A stretch of 64,000 bases of DNA, taken from Unio delphinus (taxonomy: Eukaryota; Mollusca; Bivalvia; Unionida; Unionidae). A program made the translations under genes and the position numbers. Position 1 is the first letter of the stretch. Every line of letters starts with the position of its first letter. This document shows, one piece after another, positions 23,992 to 64,000 of this stretch. The stretch is from contig JAQISU010000182.1 of assembly GCA_029339505.1 (NCBI GenBank), positions 1,294,501-1,358,500 of the forward strand. The letters run 5' to 3'. The notes below the pieces were generated by a model that had not been told where the DNA came from, did not search any database, and saw nothing but the letters and a program-made list of their open reading frames with translations.

Positions 23992-24326
23992 TCTTTATAT
24001 TGAATTTAGTATGAGGATGTGTGATATTACTGAAAAGTCAAAATATAAAACCCAATCAATGGTGTCAAAGTACACGGTGTTGAGATCTAACACAAAGAAT
24101 TAAAATTAGTTTAAATGAATAAAAAAACGGATAGAAATAACAAATATTAACCAGTTAAAGAGGACTCTCATTTGTGTTATTGCCATATAAATTTCTGCAT
24201 TATTCTGAATGAGATGCTAGTGATGTCCTTAATAAGTGTGTAAGGATGTATGCATTTGTTTATCTGACTCGAATATATTTATGTTTCTTTAATCCTACCG
24301 AGTTATCATTTACTTAATGTTGCTTT

Positions 24327-24497
24327 TGTGGTCTAAAGAGCTCGATTGTATCGAGAAAGTAGCTTACCGTGGGTCAGTGTTCTTACCTGGATTTTCCGGA
24401 GTTCTTCTTCCACCAGTTATATTGGCCGCCGTGTATGACATATCTTTTGCTGGAAAATGTCGTTAAACACAAAACAAAAGCAAGAACAACAACAACA
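24327..24497 (+). mobile_element. SINE-B, partial and diverged
   Basis: It keeps GTGGTCTAAAG of the head, then jumps to the gtgggtcagtgttctt body and the (AAC)n tail. About a third of the element is missing. Confidence 0.7.
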
Positions 24498-24957
24498 GTA
24501 CCGAAGAAAATTTATTAAAGAGCGTTTCTCAGAAAACAAAACAGCGACTCTCACATGTCTTGTTCTGGACAGGTTTGAACCGACACCGTTCTAGTCGCTT
24601 GTCTGGCACTCCAGCCATTTATATACCACTGTTTTAATATGTGAGTACTTTGCGATTGTTCTACTTGGTTTTTAATTTGTGTTTATATCAGTATTTGTAA
24701 ATTCAAGATAGTAGTGGGCAAAACACACACATTTATTTTCTGATTCATCGTATAAACACTGTTTAACAATAAGACATGGTTCACGTTAGTCAGCCAAAGA
24801 TTAGTCAGTGAAATTAATGTTCCCATGGTGTGGATACATTCAAGTGTATATGGTCACAACAACACCTATAACCTTGAATCAGCTTAGATAAAAATAAATG
24901 CATGATAAATACATGACTTGTTATCAACGGTCTTACCCTATTCAAGCGGTAGCGTGC

Positions 24958-24965
<8 letters not shown>

Positions 24966-25010
<45 letters not shown>
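24966..25010. repeat. (GA)n microsatellite
   Basis: About 22 units. A short (GA)n also lies at 17731-17750. Confidence 0.95.
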
Positions 25011-25012
<2 letters not shown>

Positions 25013-25444
25013 CAGACATACAGATGTACACCATACATTTATTTTGTAGCCCTCCATTCATGATAATATTTGTTTCAGATGCAAAAAGGAAGTATGATGA
25101 AGTTTGAAAACTATACTTGGTTAGATTTTCACGAATTGAAAACCATGAAACACGTATTAAATTAAATTAAATCGACAATATTGTTTTTGTACCTAGATTT
25201 CATTTACCAAAGCGCTATGTGCACAGTAGGCGGTCGTACATATAACTTTAAGATTATCACGTCATAATTAAGTTTTCATCACATCCAAAACTTCTTCATC
25301 CGAGCACATTTACCGTCGAGATTATATGTGTAAATCTTGCGTTGGGTCTGACTAAAACGTCTACCATGTGGTGGAATATCCCTGTCTTTAACAGATGAAT
25401 ATCAAGGATTTTGTTAATTATATATAATTTAACAATCAAGAAGC

Positions 25445-25757
25445 ACCAAGTATATCATACATCAACCATGTTAGCATAATAGTCAAGACGTATCAAGTAT
25501 ATCATACGTCAACCATGTTAGCATAAGAGTCAAGACGTATTAAGTATATCATACGTCAACCATGTTAGTATAACAGTCAAGTCGTATCAATTATGTCATA
25601 CATCAGCCATGTTAGTATAACAGTCAAGACGTATCAAGTATATCATACATCAACCATGTTAGTATAAGAGTCAAGACGTATCAATTATATCATACATCAA
25701 CCATGTTACTATAACAGTCAAGACGTATTAAATAAATCATACATCATCAATGTTAGC
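25445..25757 (+). repeat. 47-bp minisatellite, about six units
   Basis: Core atcatacatcaaccatgtta at about 47-bp steps. It ends at a SINE-A fragment. Confidence 0.9.
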
Positions 25758-25853
25758 ATGAAGCCCCAGTGCTAGACAGAACTATAAACTGCAACACTGC
25801 AGAGATGGTAGCAATATAACTGTAAAACTGTCAAAGCTACGCTAAAATTTTAA
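25757..25853 (+). mobile_element. SINE-A 3' fragment
   Basis: Contains gaagccccagtgctagaca through caaagctacgctaaaa, the last third of the family, directly after a 47-bp array. Confidence 0.7.
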
Positions 25854-25859
25854 CACGTA

Positions 25860-27540
25860 TGCCTCACACGTCTGTATTGGCAACAGTGAACTGTGATTAA
25901 TCAGGCATTGACGTTGTACCATACGTGAAATATGACGCTTTGTGTACTGGTACCATCTCCAAATATGCCTGTCAAGCTATGGCAAGAACTATTCTGTGAG
26001 TTCGTGTTCGAAGATATTTTTAAATTGTTAGATTAACAAAGAATATCTTATGATTTAAATACTCTTGAAAGTACTGAAAAAGACAACTAATAAAGACGAC
26101 AGTCCTACCCCACACCTAATGCCTATTTCTACCTATAATGCTTAAAGCAAGAATACATGGAAGTAGACACCATTTTTTAAATTTGCACATTATTCATTAG
26201 CTATTTCTCTTTTACTTTACAATATAATTTTAACACTCGATTTAAATATATTTCTTCCAGTTTTGGCAAGTTCTAGTTTTTGATGCAGTTAAAAAAGGTA
26301 TTAGTTACACCAGGACTGAGTGAACCATTCTAGTGATAATGCATATTTGTGATATGTATGTTTGCGATATCGAAAGTTTACTGTTCATCAAGTCCAGATG
26401 ATATTTTCCATGTTCAACAAATTTTGTTTTCATCGATTAACTTAACATTTAAGCTTGGTCGATAAGGTAGATAGTTGTTGATAAAGACATCTGTTGCTTT
26501 ATTGTAACCACAAAAAAACATTTCGAATCATATGATTGATTTTATTTGCGGGCCTGAACCTCGAGATAGTATTTATATACTCCGAAATGTCTCATTATTC
26601 ATTTCCTTCTTAATTATCAATTAATTCAGTTCATTGTTCCCGTCTTGCAAGTAATTAAGAAAACCAAACACTGACGTGAATGACACGGATTGTAAATTAT
26701 TCTACCTTGTAACTCAGTGATCAGAATTGTGAGTGATACGCACCTGCAAAATTACATTATACCTCAACTGTGTGTCACGTGAGGGGGACGGGGGTCAATT
26801 TGGGCAAAAGGTTCAAGTCTTATAATTGAGTAACAAAACAGTGAATTGAACGAGAAACAAGAACTTTTCCAGAATATGAAACGTATTATACAAATGATCA
26901 GTTATTGAAAATATTTTAGGTGGGTGAGGAAGCGATGAAATGTTGCAAGAAATCAATACGGTCCTTGGACTTGTTAGAGCATGAATGAAATAATACAATA
27001 ATTGAATAACTAACAACAAAGAAAAAATAGACACAGAGATATAAGATTCATCTGTGAAATCGACATCAATTTAAAGATTGCTAAAAATCGTAGCGGTATT
27101 ATCAGTATCAATCATCAGTTACTATGAGTTTATAAGGTCGGATCTGAAAAAAGAGTACGTTGAATGCAAAACTTGTTGAAGGGTTTAGTTGTATGTGTGT
27201 GTCCTTTCTACAAGATCTTGCCGAAACGGTATAGCTAAGGTCCATAGTCTTTGGTGTAGACATTGATGGACATTGGGAAATTAACATTAGACCACCATTT
27301 GTGTGGCATCCTGAGAACAATGAGAAATGATGTTTAAATGTCAATGGGTTCATTCTGTATAAATCCTTTTGAAACCCAAGTGTGAAAGTTTAAAAAATAT
27401 TTCCAATCCAAAGTTACGATTACCAGTGAACATTGTTACGCCTGCTGCATTTTCATTCACTTGTTTCTTAGAATATTCCAACTGTGCTAACATTAGCACT
27501 GACTTGACATTTCAATGTACTCAGTTAAAATATTCCGTTT
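25860..27540. other. Gene-free stretch
   Basis: No recognisable element; short frames only. Confidence 0.6.
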
Positions 27541-27551
27541 GAGACTACAGC

Positions 27552-27554
<3 letters not shown>

Positions 27555-27583
<29 letters not shown>

Positions 27584-27790
27584 TGTATGTATGTATGTAT
27601 GTATGTATGTATGTATGTATGTATGTATGTATGTATGTTTGTTTGTTTGTTTGTATGTTTGTATGTATGTATGTATGTATGTATGTATGTATGTATGTAT
27701 GTATGTATGTATGTATGTATGTATGTATGAATGAATGAATGAATGTATGTATGTATGTATGTATGTATGTAGGTATGTAGGTAGGTAGGT

Positions 27791-27821
<31 letters not shown>

Positions 27822-28121
27822 TAGGTATGCATGCATGCTTGTATGTATGTATGTATGTATGTATGTATGTATGTATGTATGTATGTATGTATGTATGTAT
27901 GTATGTATGTATGTATGTATGTATGTATGTATGTATGTATGTATGTATGTATGTATGTATGTATGTATGTATGTATGTATGTATGTATGTATGTATGTAT
28001 GTATGTATGTATGTATGTATGTATGTATGTATGTATGTATGTATGTATGTATGTATGTATGTATGTATGTATGTATGTATGTATGTATGTATGTATGTAT
28101 GTATGTATGTATGTATGTATG
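27555..28121. repeat. (ATGT)n compound array, about 565 bp
   Basis: ATGT is interrupted by short blocks of GTTT, GAAT, AGGT and AGGC, then returns to pure ATGT for about 280 bases. This is a record of successive point mutation and expansion. Confidence 0.99.
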
Positions 28122-28139
28122 CAAGCTTTACAATGTCCT

Positions 28140-31100
28140 AATAAAGATTTGCATAGACACTTCGTCTATGACTACAACGTTGTATTTATGTTTAAGAAAA
28201 TTATCATTACATAATAATAGATTCAATATTCATCATTGCCAAATTGTCCGTCTTTGATGCCTGAGAAACGATGACTTGTGGTCACATTTATTTCAATACA
28301 TATATACTCTCTTAACACGCTTGCAATTTTTCCAGTTGATGTTATAAAAGCTATCAGCCTGATGGTCAGTTTACCAATATTTATGTTATGTGTGAATATT
28401 TTCCAATTCCCGAATAGCCTGTTAAAAGTAAATTATGATCTTACTCTGCCATCCTCGTAACTAAATATGGAGCTTATCTATTCCCTTTAAAGTTCATATA
28501 CGGACAACAATAAACACAACAACTGTTGGACTGTTTAGGTAATTATACTAGATATTGATGTATTTTCAAACAACAATTATGTTTCAGGAGTTAACAATGC
28601 ACTATGCAACAATGTAACCAGCAATCACCAAATGTACCAAAATCCATATTTGCTTTTGCCACCAAAATTAAAACTTATAACAATGTACATTAACGACATT
28701 TACTGTGGACTCGAGGTTGTTCGGATCTTATCTGTCGGTCAATGGTGAAATCAAAGACTATCCGAACGCAAAAGACACTGTAGGGGCCAATATTTATCAA
28801 AACGTCCAAATCGGAGAAGAATTATTGCATTTTCTCCAATATGTCCCATACTGAACAAAGTGTGTCGAGCTGTTTTCACAATTGAACTATTTTTTTTATT
28901 ACGCATGGCTTAAGTTGAAAATTAGCAAACGTATTTAAGACAAACTAGTAGGGTTGGAAATATCGAGGGGTACGGACTCGTGTCTTCCCTCTGTTGTATT
29001 ATAACAGGTCGTATCTCCCATTCCTTGATTCATGGAGGGATACTTCATAATTGTCTTTGTAATGAACCCAGGTGGTCCAGGTATGCATATTCTAAACAGT
29101 ACAATTTTCTACGTTCACGTTTCCATTGCTAATTTCAATTTACATATTGTATCATATAGTAGTTTTCCCTTTTCCAATGTATGTATCATCCCAGTAATGG
29201 TACGCTTGTGCATTGACATAAATTTCATTTTTAATGACGGATTACGTTCACATGTATGTATGTACATGTATGTAAGGTATAGTACTGAAGACATTATTCA
29301 TGAAAAACATATGTGAGACAATATTTAATTGTTTGCCTAAGCAATGAAGAAATATTGGTTAACTAAGTTATTATATTTTTAAGCGAGTGTTTGCACTATT
29401 TTTGCACATCTCTCACACGCCTTTATTTATACTGAGTTGTCACCCTTTGTTCAAGTTATCATATTTCAGTTTTAATTCCACCCACCCAGCCATCCATTCT
29501 TGATTTGCTACCGCCAAAAGCAGAAAAGGTTATTAAGCAGTTTATCTGTGTGACGCATTCTTCAATACGTGAGTTCTTACCGTCTTCGACTGTCTCAAAA
29601 CATTGCAAGGAATACTTCATTATTGTACTGCGTCTTTTTCAGTTTCAGTAGATGTGTGAAATTTCACACATATTTTCTAAACGTTTTACTTTTTTGTACC
29701 TTGGAGTTGGTATGAACATGCACACAACAGTTACGGTTTGGATACGACAAGGACGGATGCAAGGATTTGTATATGATATAGGCAAGGTATGTAAAATGGA
29801 AAGGAACGGATATAAAGATGGGCCTGTTTCGGCAAGGCCGGATCGGGTATGTCCTAGGTTTTCGATACCACACCTGCTAAAAGGAAACAAAAAAATATAC
29901 ATTCAGAAATGTACGAAACGTTTCACTTGAAATCTGACCATCACGTGTATAGGGTATTATGAACATTTTGAGTAAATCGAAACAGTCGTTTGTTTTGGTG
30001 CACTTTTGAGGAAAGGCGGGGTCTTTTGGAAATGTTGGAACAATCACCTCCAAGAACACTTGGCCTGATCCGGCCCATGTCTGTATATTATGTAGAATGG
30101 TTTCACCCGACAGGAACGGATCCAATAATGGATTGATGTCGGTATAGTACTTATAAATGGTGTCACCTGACAGGGACTGATATAAAGATGTTGCAAATAT
30201 ATGTATAATTGTTGAATTAGCAAGATAAGCCCATAGATAAGTCTTCAGATTGTAAATAAATCGTGATTATCTGCGAATAATGTTCTTCCAATATTGAACA
30301 TGATATATGTAAATATACGACTTTTACTTGACATCCTTCCTTCCCATGCTCTCATTGGAACTCATCCTAAGTGCGTCATGGTAATGCAACAAACGAACAA
30401 ATAAGTATATGTTGATCGCGCGTGCAGCTGCATATATAACATGATGTGATTTTGTAAACAATTTTTGTCCAGATAATCAAATTCGGTCATAGATATGCAG
30501 ACCCATAGATACATAACTAGGTCAGAACAACAGATAATATATTAGGCGAAGACGATGACAGTGCCAAATTTACACATCAGTGTGACCGACATTTTCAATG
30601 ACAAATGTGAAATCAACTTATACGTTTACGATGAAGTTCGTGGTCACATTTCATAAACAAAGGATTTAACAAAATGAAAACTAATATCACAGACAAATCT
30701 AAGAATCAATGTTATAACGATGAAAATTAAGTTTTTCGAAAGTAGTAGTTATGGTGAGCTCAGACTTCATTGATAGCTTTTTCTTTGTCGGTGTAACGAT
30801 GTTTTGGGTGATATTAGATTTAGCATTTTAATTAATTGAATTATTTGAGGTGTAGATAATGTTTGAGCTCACACCAAATTTAGAATATGAAGGTTGGACC
30901 ATATGGATCTTGTCTAAGCGAGACAGAATGACCCAAAGGTTATGGGGACTTAACTAATCAAGACGGAAAGACCAAATTGTATTAATGTTAAGACACAATA
31001 ACTCAAAGGATGATCACCCAACATGAAAGACAAAACTTTGACAAGTAGACCAGTGATGATTCTAATTTTAATTTAATAATTGTGTGTCTTCTTGTAAGCT

Positions 31101-31590
31101 AAGTATTAAACAAAATGTGTTTGACCTTCATTGCTGTTTTGCGACGTTATTTCAAACTTTTTTTTCAAAGATGGCGATTGATCAGCCATTTGACCATGTT
31201 ACGAAAGGATTTAGCACTCGTGGACAGACACACGATTCATTTCGGGACCATTCTGGCAACATTGTTTCTCACATAACGACATCACTGGTTCCATTAAAAT
31301 ATGTTTGAAGCAAACCACGTGAGTTGTCATTCTGAATAGACAATGTGTTTTACAATCATGAACGATTGAATACTGGGCATCCACTGAAAACACGTTCTAC
31401 TGTAGACGCGATGTTTAATGTTACCGCACGTAAGTTAAAGAGATCAAGTTTTGGTCTTAGAGTACGAAATTAGTCAAACTCCTAATGGAGATTAAAATTG
31501 TACATTTACGTGCAGTAACTGTGGTTGTAGTAGATTTGGAATTGCTTTGGCCTTGAAATTATAAAATGTATACGCCTGAATTTAAGACTG
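28140..31590. other. Gene-free stretch with a palindrome
   Basis: Only short unrecognised frames (for example 28278-28460 and 29652-29930). It contains a perfect 20-bp palindrome at 29652-29671. Confidence 0.55.
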
Positions 31591-31599
31591 AAATCATAT

Positions 31600-34122
31600 T
31601 TCAGCCAATGAAAAAGAATTTATATAGAGATTTTGTGTCCGCCAATGACAAAGAATTTAGTTTAAGATCTTTGTGTCTTCAAATGACAAAGAGTTTACCT
31701 GGGGATGTTTCTGTCGGACAATGATGAAGAGTTTACATTGAGATGTTTGTTTCAGGCAATGGTGAAGATTTTGAAGACAAAGAATTCGGCATGAAATGTT
31801 TATGTCAGCTGTTGATAAAGTATAGCTTAAGATTATTTGTCAGCCAATGAAAAAGAGTTTATCCTGAGATTTTTTTGTGAGCCAATGATAAAGAGTTATC
31901 CTGAGATTTTTTTGTGAGCCAATGACAAAGAGTTATCCTGAGATTTTTTTGTCAGCCAATGACAAAGAGTTATCCTGATATTTTTTTGTGAGCCAATGAC
32001 AAAGAGTTATCCTGAGATTGTTTTGTCAGCCAATGACAAAGAGTTATACTGAGATTGTTTTGTCAGCCAATGACAAAGAGTTATTCTGAGATTTTTTTGT
32101 CAGCCAATGACAAAGAGTTATCCTGAGATTGTTTTGTCAGCCAATGACAAAGAGTTATCCTGAGATTTGTTAGTCAGCCAATGACAAAGAGTTTATCCTA
32201 AGATTGTTTTGTCAGCCAATGACAAAGAGTTATCCTAAGATTGTTTTGTCAGCCAATGACAAAGAATTATCCTGAGATTTTTTTTTGTCAGCCAATGACA
32301 AAGAGTTATCCTGAGATTTTTTGTCAGTCAATGACAAAGAGTTATCCTGAGATTTTTTTGTCAGCCAATGACAAAGAGTTATCCTGAGATTTTTTTGTCA
32401 GCCAATGACAAAGAATTATCCTGAGATTGTTTTGTCAGCCAATGACAAAGAGTTATCCTGAGATTGTTTTGTCAGCCAATGACAAAGAGTTATCCTGAGA
32501 TTGTTTTGTCAGCCAATGACAAAGAGTTATCCTGAGATTGTTTTGTCAGCCAATGACAAAGAGTTATTCTGAGATTTTTTTGTCAGCCAATGACAAAGAG
32601 TTATCCTGAGATTGTTTTGTCAGCCAATGACAAAGAGTTATCCTGAGATTTGTTTGTCAGCCAATGACAAAGAGTTTATCCTAAAATTGTTTTGTCAGCC
32701 AATGACAAAGAGTTATCCTAAGATTGTTTTGTCAGCCAATGACAAAGAATTATCCTGAGATTTTTTTTGTCAGCCAATGACAAAGAGTTATCCTGAGATT
32801 TTTTTGTCAGTCAATGACAAAGAGTTATCCTGAGATTTTTTTGCCAGCCAATGACAAAGAGTTATCCTGAGATTTTTTTGTCAGCCAATGACAAAGAGTT
32901 ATCCTGAGATTGTTTTGTCAGCCAATGACAAAGAGTTATCCTGAGATTGTTTTGTCAGCCAATGACAAAGAGTTATCCTGAGATTTTTGTGTCAGCCAAT
33001 AACAAAGAGTTTATACTGAGATTGTTTCGTCAGCCAATGACAAAGAGTTATTCTGAGATTTTTTTTGCCAGCCAATGACAGAGAGTTATCCTGAGATTAT
33101 TTTTGTCAGCCAATGACAAAGAGTTTATCCTGAGATTGTTTTGTCAGCCAATGACAAAGAGTTATCCTGAGATTTTTTTGTCAGCCAATGACAAAGAGTT
33201 ATCCTAAGATTGTTTTGTCAGCCAATGACAAAGAGTTATCCTGAGATTTATTTAGTCAGCCAATGACAAAGAGTTTATCCTGAGATTGTTTTGTCAGCCA
33301 ATGACAAAGAGTTATCCTGAGATTGTTTTGTCAGCCAATGACACAGAGTTAGCCTGAGATTTTTTTTGTCAGCAAATGACAAAGAGTTTATCCTGAGATT
33401 GTTTTGTCAGACAATGACAAAGAGTTTATCCTGAAATTTTTGTATCAGCCAATGACAAACAGTTTATCCTGAGATTTTTTTGTCAGCCAATGACAAAGAG
33501 TTATCCTAAAATTTTAAAGTCAGCCAATGACACAGAGTTATCCTGAGATTGTTTTGTCAGCCAATGACAAATAGTTTATCCTGAGATTGTTTAGTCAGCC
33601 AATTACAAAGAGTTATCCTGAAATTTTTTTGTCAGCCAATGACAAAGAGTTTTCCTGAGATTTTTTTGTGAGCCAATGACAAAGAGTTTTCCTGAGATTT
33701 TTTTGTCAGTCAGTGACAAAGAGTTATCCTGAGATTTTTTTGTCAGCCAATGACAAAGAGTTATCCTGAGATTGTTTTGTCACCCAATGACAAAGAGTTA
33801 TCCTGAGATTGTTTTGTCAGCCAATGACAAAGAGTTATCCTGAGATTTTTTTGTCAGCCAATTTCAAAGAGTTATCCTGAGATTTTTTTGTCAGCCAATG
33901 ACAAAGAGATGAGCTGTAGATTTCAGTAAATGAAATACGATTAGTTTAAGATCGTTGTGTCAACCAAAGACAAAGAATGTAGCATACATGTTTTGTGTCA
34001 GCCACTGACAAAGTGTTTAGCAGGAGATTTTTGTGTCAGCCACTGACAAAGTGTTTAGAATTAGATTTTTGTGTCAGCCAGTGACAAAGAGTTTACCTGG
34101 ATATTTTGTGTCAGCCATTGAC
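31600..34122 (+). repeat. 37-bp minisatellite with CCAAT core, about 56 good units plus worn edges
   Basis: Most units read TGTCAGCCAATGACA then aagagttatcctgaga and a T-run. The dense part is 31845-33905; edges are more diverged. Variant strings near 32160 and 32650 repeat in the same order, so a block of about 13 units was duplicated. Confidence 0.97.
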
Positions 34123-34460
34123 AACGAGTTTTACTTCTGTAGCGTCACTTGTAATTGACTGCGAGTGAAAATTTTATTGAAAATAAATCAACATTAGATT
34201 TATATCATCTCTGGAACTAATCTTCTCATAAAATATCATTCACTTACTATTATTATTTGAGCTGAAAAAAATATTTCTTAATGTCGTATTCCTACAGTCC
34301 TCCGTTTAAATTATGTGTACAAAAGCCTGGAATTTGTCTAAATATGATTTGTATGGGACACTTTAGTCTTATTGTTAGTTCTGTAAAATGAGACGTTCAA
34401 AATTAGACCAGTTTCAGTAGCTTTTATATTCTTTTCGTTTGTTTTGCACTAAGCAATATC

Positions 34461-34461
<1 letters not shown>

Positions 34462-34498
<37 letters not shown>

Positions 34499-34806
34499 TA
34501 GGACTTATAACGTAGCTTTAACAATTTGTCAGTAATAGCGCTACCATGACTGCAGTGTAGCAGTTCATAGTCATGTGTAGCATTGGGGCATCATGCCGCA
34601 GGCATGTAGCATGATGTCCCACCCACCCAGTCACATTATCCAGAGACCAGGCTTACCAGTCCTAACACTAACTTCTTAATGCTGAGCGCCTAGTGAGCAG
34701 CTGTTATTAGCATTTGTATAAGACTTTGGTATGACTATGCCGGGGTTCGAACGCAAGACCACCGCTTCAGATGCAGGCTCTAAAACCACTAGGCCATCGG
34801 AGCGGT
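34462..34806 (-). mobile_element. SINE-A, reverse, (GT)n tail
   Basis: Complete element with head ccgctccgatggcctagtgg on the minus strand. The tail extends into a (GT)n run at 34462-34495 on the plus strand. It lies 0.9 kb before the M13 gene. Confidence 0.88.
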
Positions 34807-35479
34807 CCCAATCGTGCGGTATAAGAATGACTTGCCTTGCGTCTGTTATTAACACATTGTCTTGCATATCATTTGTGTTTACGCCCAAAAAAGTTTTAGT
34901 GTTTGCTCATTTAACAATGAATGTACATTAATTGCTGCATTCAAATTTAGCTAAGCATTGTTTGAAAATTTGAGCCAACATGCTTCCACATTTTCAGGTT
35001 CTGAGCAGTGACGCAAAAGTTAAAATGTGTTACATTGGCAGTGTAAGCTTAGTAAATTGTGCACTATCCCCACATTCGCCCATCCATTACAACAACTAGT
35101 GTTAGAATGATAAAAATGGTGGTGATCAGTATGATGTTGCTTTTGTTACCATACCTATGATTGTATTCAAATATCCATATTGTTAATATATGCTTTTTGC
35201 TTATTTTGCATTTAGTGTAATTAGACGTTAACCAAACTTTGTGTACAAATTTTCTCTCATGGGACTTTGTGAATTACTTGAAATTAATCATGAGAAAATA
35301 GGAATGAATATTGCAATGATTATTAGGACACGTCATTCTCTGAATACATATAGTAGCCTTGTTTTGGGATAAATGATTCGTCAATAATCGGGATGACGTC
35401 TATGATCAAATTATGGACCAGTTGTGTATATACGTATATGTGTGTTTTGTGTGCTATTGAGATCAGAAAAAGAAGTAAA

Positions 35480-35734
35480 TGAGATACTCGCGATTAAAAA
35501 AAAATTGTATTTATATACTCTATAACGGCGTGTCTTTCCTGAGAACACCTGTACGGTATACTACGTTAAGTGCGATACAGTTGAATCTAAAATGTCATCT
35601 GTAAATTATAGATGCAAATCACAGTATGATTGCACATCATGACGCCGAGATATGACAATCCCATTGTTAAGTGAGCAGACTGTGCAGGAATTAAAGGATC
35701 ATAAGTAAACTTATCAAGCCATATTACACAAATA
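35480..35734 (+). promoter_or_regulatory. Candidate promoter/5'UTR of the M13 gene
   Basis: A TTATATA element at about 35511-35517 lies some 220 bases before the start codon, in a stretch without repeats. Only this weak core-promoter likeness supports the call; the real first exon could be further upstream. Confidence 0.25.
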
Positions 35735-63768
<28,034 letters not shown>

Positions 63769-64000
63769 GTGAGTGTATGTTATATTTCTGATGTACAATA
63801 TCTTTCTTTGCCATTCCATGAAAACCATTTAAATGCGATACAACGAACTAAATAGTTAAAAGATTTTAAATAAATACTCAGGTGATGGCTTATTCAGAAC
63901 ATTATAATGATATCACAGTATCCATACGACATATTCATAACATAAATAATAAGTAACATTGTATTGTTTACCTAATATTACGTAATTCGATGATATAGTC

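Noticed and set aside
29652..29930. Plus- and minus-strand frames of 70-90 codons
   Set aside because: Frames overlap on both strands, with no domain, splice site or repeat support.
31600..34122. Regular 37-bp repeats, superficially like a CRISPR array
   Set aside because: There are no unique spacers between conserved repeats: the whole 37-bp unit repeats. The context is an animal genome with introns and SINEs, so it is a minisatellite.

Overview
This is eukaryotic, animal genomic DNA: AT-rich, intron-rich and dominated by short and long tandem repeats. At least two, probably three, tRNA-derived SINE families recur. Together with the very abundant ATGT/GT/GA microsatellites and the gene types, this suggests a marine invertebrate, most likely a mollusc. 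That is an inference; no taxon marker was found.

Layout: (1) 1-14.7 kb is a tandem segmental duplication with a period of about 9.0-9.3 kb. Each copy carries on the minus strand a two-exon gene for a short, secreted, Thr/Ser/Ala/Pro-rich (mucin-like) protein with a hydrophobic C-terminus that may be a GPI signal. A separate, internally duplicated, gene-free spacer lies between the copies (5.6-8.0 kb). (2) 14.7-16.1 kb is a candidate solo LTR. (3) 16-35 kb is gene-poor, with SINEs, a broken transposon ORF at 18.75-19.1 kb, two very large ATGT arrays and a 37-bp minisatellite whose units each carry a CCAAT core inside a dyad. (4) From 35.7 kb to the window end lies the 5' part of an M13 (neprilysin/endothelin-converting-enzyme type) metallopeptidase gene on the plus strand. 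Eight exons join with compatible phases into 335 codons: a short cytoplasmic tail, one membrane span, and the beginning of the M13 N-terminal domain. The catalytic exons lie beyond the window. Its introns contain minisatellites of 28, 51, 45 and 51 bp and others, plus several SINEs.

The most unusual content is in intron 6 of that gene. Between about 56.4 and 62.8 kb the minus strand holds a decayed set of coding remnants: a capsid-like jelly-roll protein, a small hydrophobic glycine-rich protein and an adenain-like protease. I interpret this as the remains of a Maverick/Polinton or adintovirus-like element. It is broken by stops and frameshifts. All gene calls are by eye from translation and splice signals; no database search was possible.
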